A stretch of 5,069 nucleotides of DNA from Phycisphaerae bacterium (GTDB taxonomy: Bacteria; Planctomycetota; Phycisphaerae; Sedimentisphaerales; Anaerobacaceae), in contig DAOVNI010000141.1 in NCBI GenBank assembly GCA_030630315.1, positions 1 to 5,069 on the forward strand, in the 5' to 3' direction. A program made the translations under genes and the position numbers. The notes under the pieces are model-generated. The model saw only the letters and a list, made by a program, of their open reading frames with translations, was not told where the DNA came from and ran no database searches. Shown piece after piece: positions 4,748 through 5,069 of this stretch; the stretch's first letter is position 1; every line of letters starts with the position of its first letter.

Positions 4748-5069
4748 ATGAAGTACTGGTGGAGACTTGTTGGCGCTGCGTTGATAGTCACAGTGTGGAG
4801 CATTCCGAACGCGGCAGAGTGGGACACTTCGGTGCAGGCGGCCGGTGAGCATATTGAGGCAAAACTCGAGAAGAACAAGATCGCAGTTACCGTGAATAGG
4901 AAGCCTTTCACATGCTACAAGTTCGCCGCATCGCAGAAATATCCGTATTTCTGGCCGGTGAACGGGCCGGCATCGGGCAAGTCCATCACGACCGAAACAT
5001 CGCAGCCGTATCCACACCACCATCCGCTGTTCTTTGGCTGCGACCGCGTCAACGGCGGCAACTACTGGC
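4748..5069 (+). CDS. DUF6807 ('PmoA-like') secreted protein, N-terminal part (3' end outside window)
   Basis: The frame is open from ATG 4748 to the right edge (107 complete codons), so the gene is truncated by the window. AAGGG (4736-4740) lies 7 nt before the ATG. Residues 1-23 look like a Sec signal peptide: K2, R6, a hydrophobic core at 7-19, and probable cleavage near NAA/E. The following sequence matches the DUF6807 family, often mislabelled 'methane oxygenase PmoA' although it is unrelated to the membrane methane monooxygenase subunit. Diagnostic stretches are YPYFWPVNGPASG (65-77), TTETSQPYPHHH (81-92) and FGCDRVNGGNYW (96-107). The biochemical role of the family is not established. 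Members are frequent in planctomycete and Bacteroidetes carbohydrate clusters beside Gfo/Idh/MocA proteins, as here. It runs in the same direction as the exported oxidoreductase, 74 nt downstream. Confidence 0.85.
   Translation, partial: MKYWWRLVGAALIVTVWSIPNAAEWDTSVQAAGEHIEAKLEKNKIAVTVNRKPFTCYKFAASQKYPYFWPVNGPASGKSITTETSQPYPHHHPLFFGCDRVNGGNYW

Noticed and set aside
4748..5069. Real methane monooxygenase subunit (PmoA)
   Set aside because: The sequence has a signal peptide and DUF6807 motifs; the PmoA label in databases for this family is a misnomer.

Overview
The window looks like accessory carbohydrate-metabolism DNA from a planctomycete-like bacterium (Planctomycetota, perhaps a Phycisphaerae-type lineage). 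This is inferred from the gene mix: Tat-exported Gfo/Idh/MocA oxidoreductases, xylose-isomerase-like TIM-barrel proteins and a DUF6807 ('PmoA-like') protein packed together. Degenerate short-period repeats in the gaps add weaker support. No rRNA, tRNA, CRISPR array or transposase is visible.

Layout. (1) 2-274 (+): C-terminal end of a cytosolic-type sugar phosphate isomerase/epimerase. (2) 275-417: a gap with inverted tracts of 7-nt repeats around a stem-loop. (3) 418-1461 (+): a Gfo/Idh/MocA dehydrogenase without a signal peptide. (4) 1462-1588: a convergent gap that starts with a heptamer tract. (5) 1589-2062 (-): a small AT-rich multi-pass membrane protein of unknown function. (6) 2088-3137 (-): a Tat-exported sugar isomerase/epimerase, probably in one operon with the membrane protein. 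Its C-terminus is frameshifted by one base, and a block of repeat-derived sequence lies between its signal peptide and its catalytic domain. (7) 3138-3323: a divergent promoter region. (8) 3324-4673 (+): a Tat-exported Gfo/Idh/MocA oxidoreductase. (9) 4674-4747: a hairpin followed by a heptamer tract. (10) 4748 to the right edge (+): a signal-peptide-bearing DUF6807 protein, cut off by the window end.

How the genes may work together: two isomerase/oxidoreductase pairs are present, one without export signals (2-274 with 418-1461) and one with Tat signals (2088-3137 with 3324-4673). A secreted DUF6807 protein follows the second pair. This fits redox and isomerisation chemistry on a sugar, glycoside or cyclitol in both the cell envelope and the cytosol. 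The substrate cannot be read from the sequence.

The most unusual signal is a family of degenerate 7-nt repeats (and related 9-nt repeats). They occur in most gaps, supply or abut stop codons, and appear inside the coding sequence of the exported isomerase.
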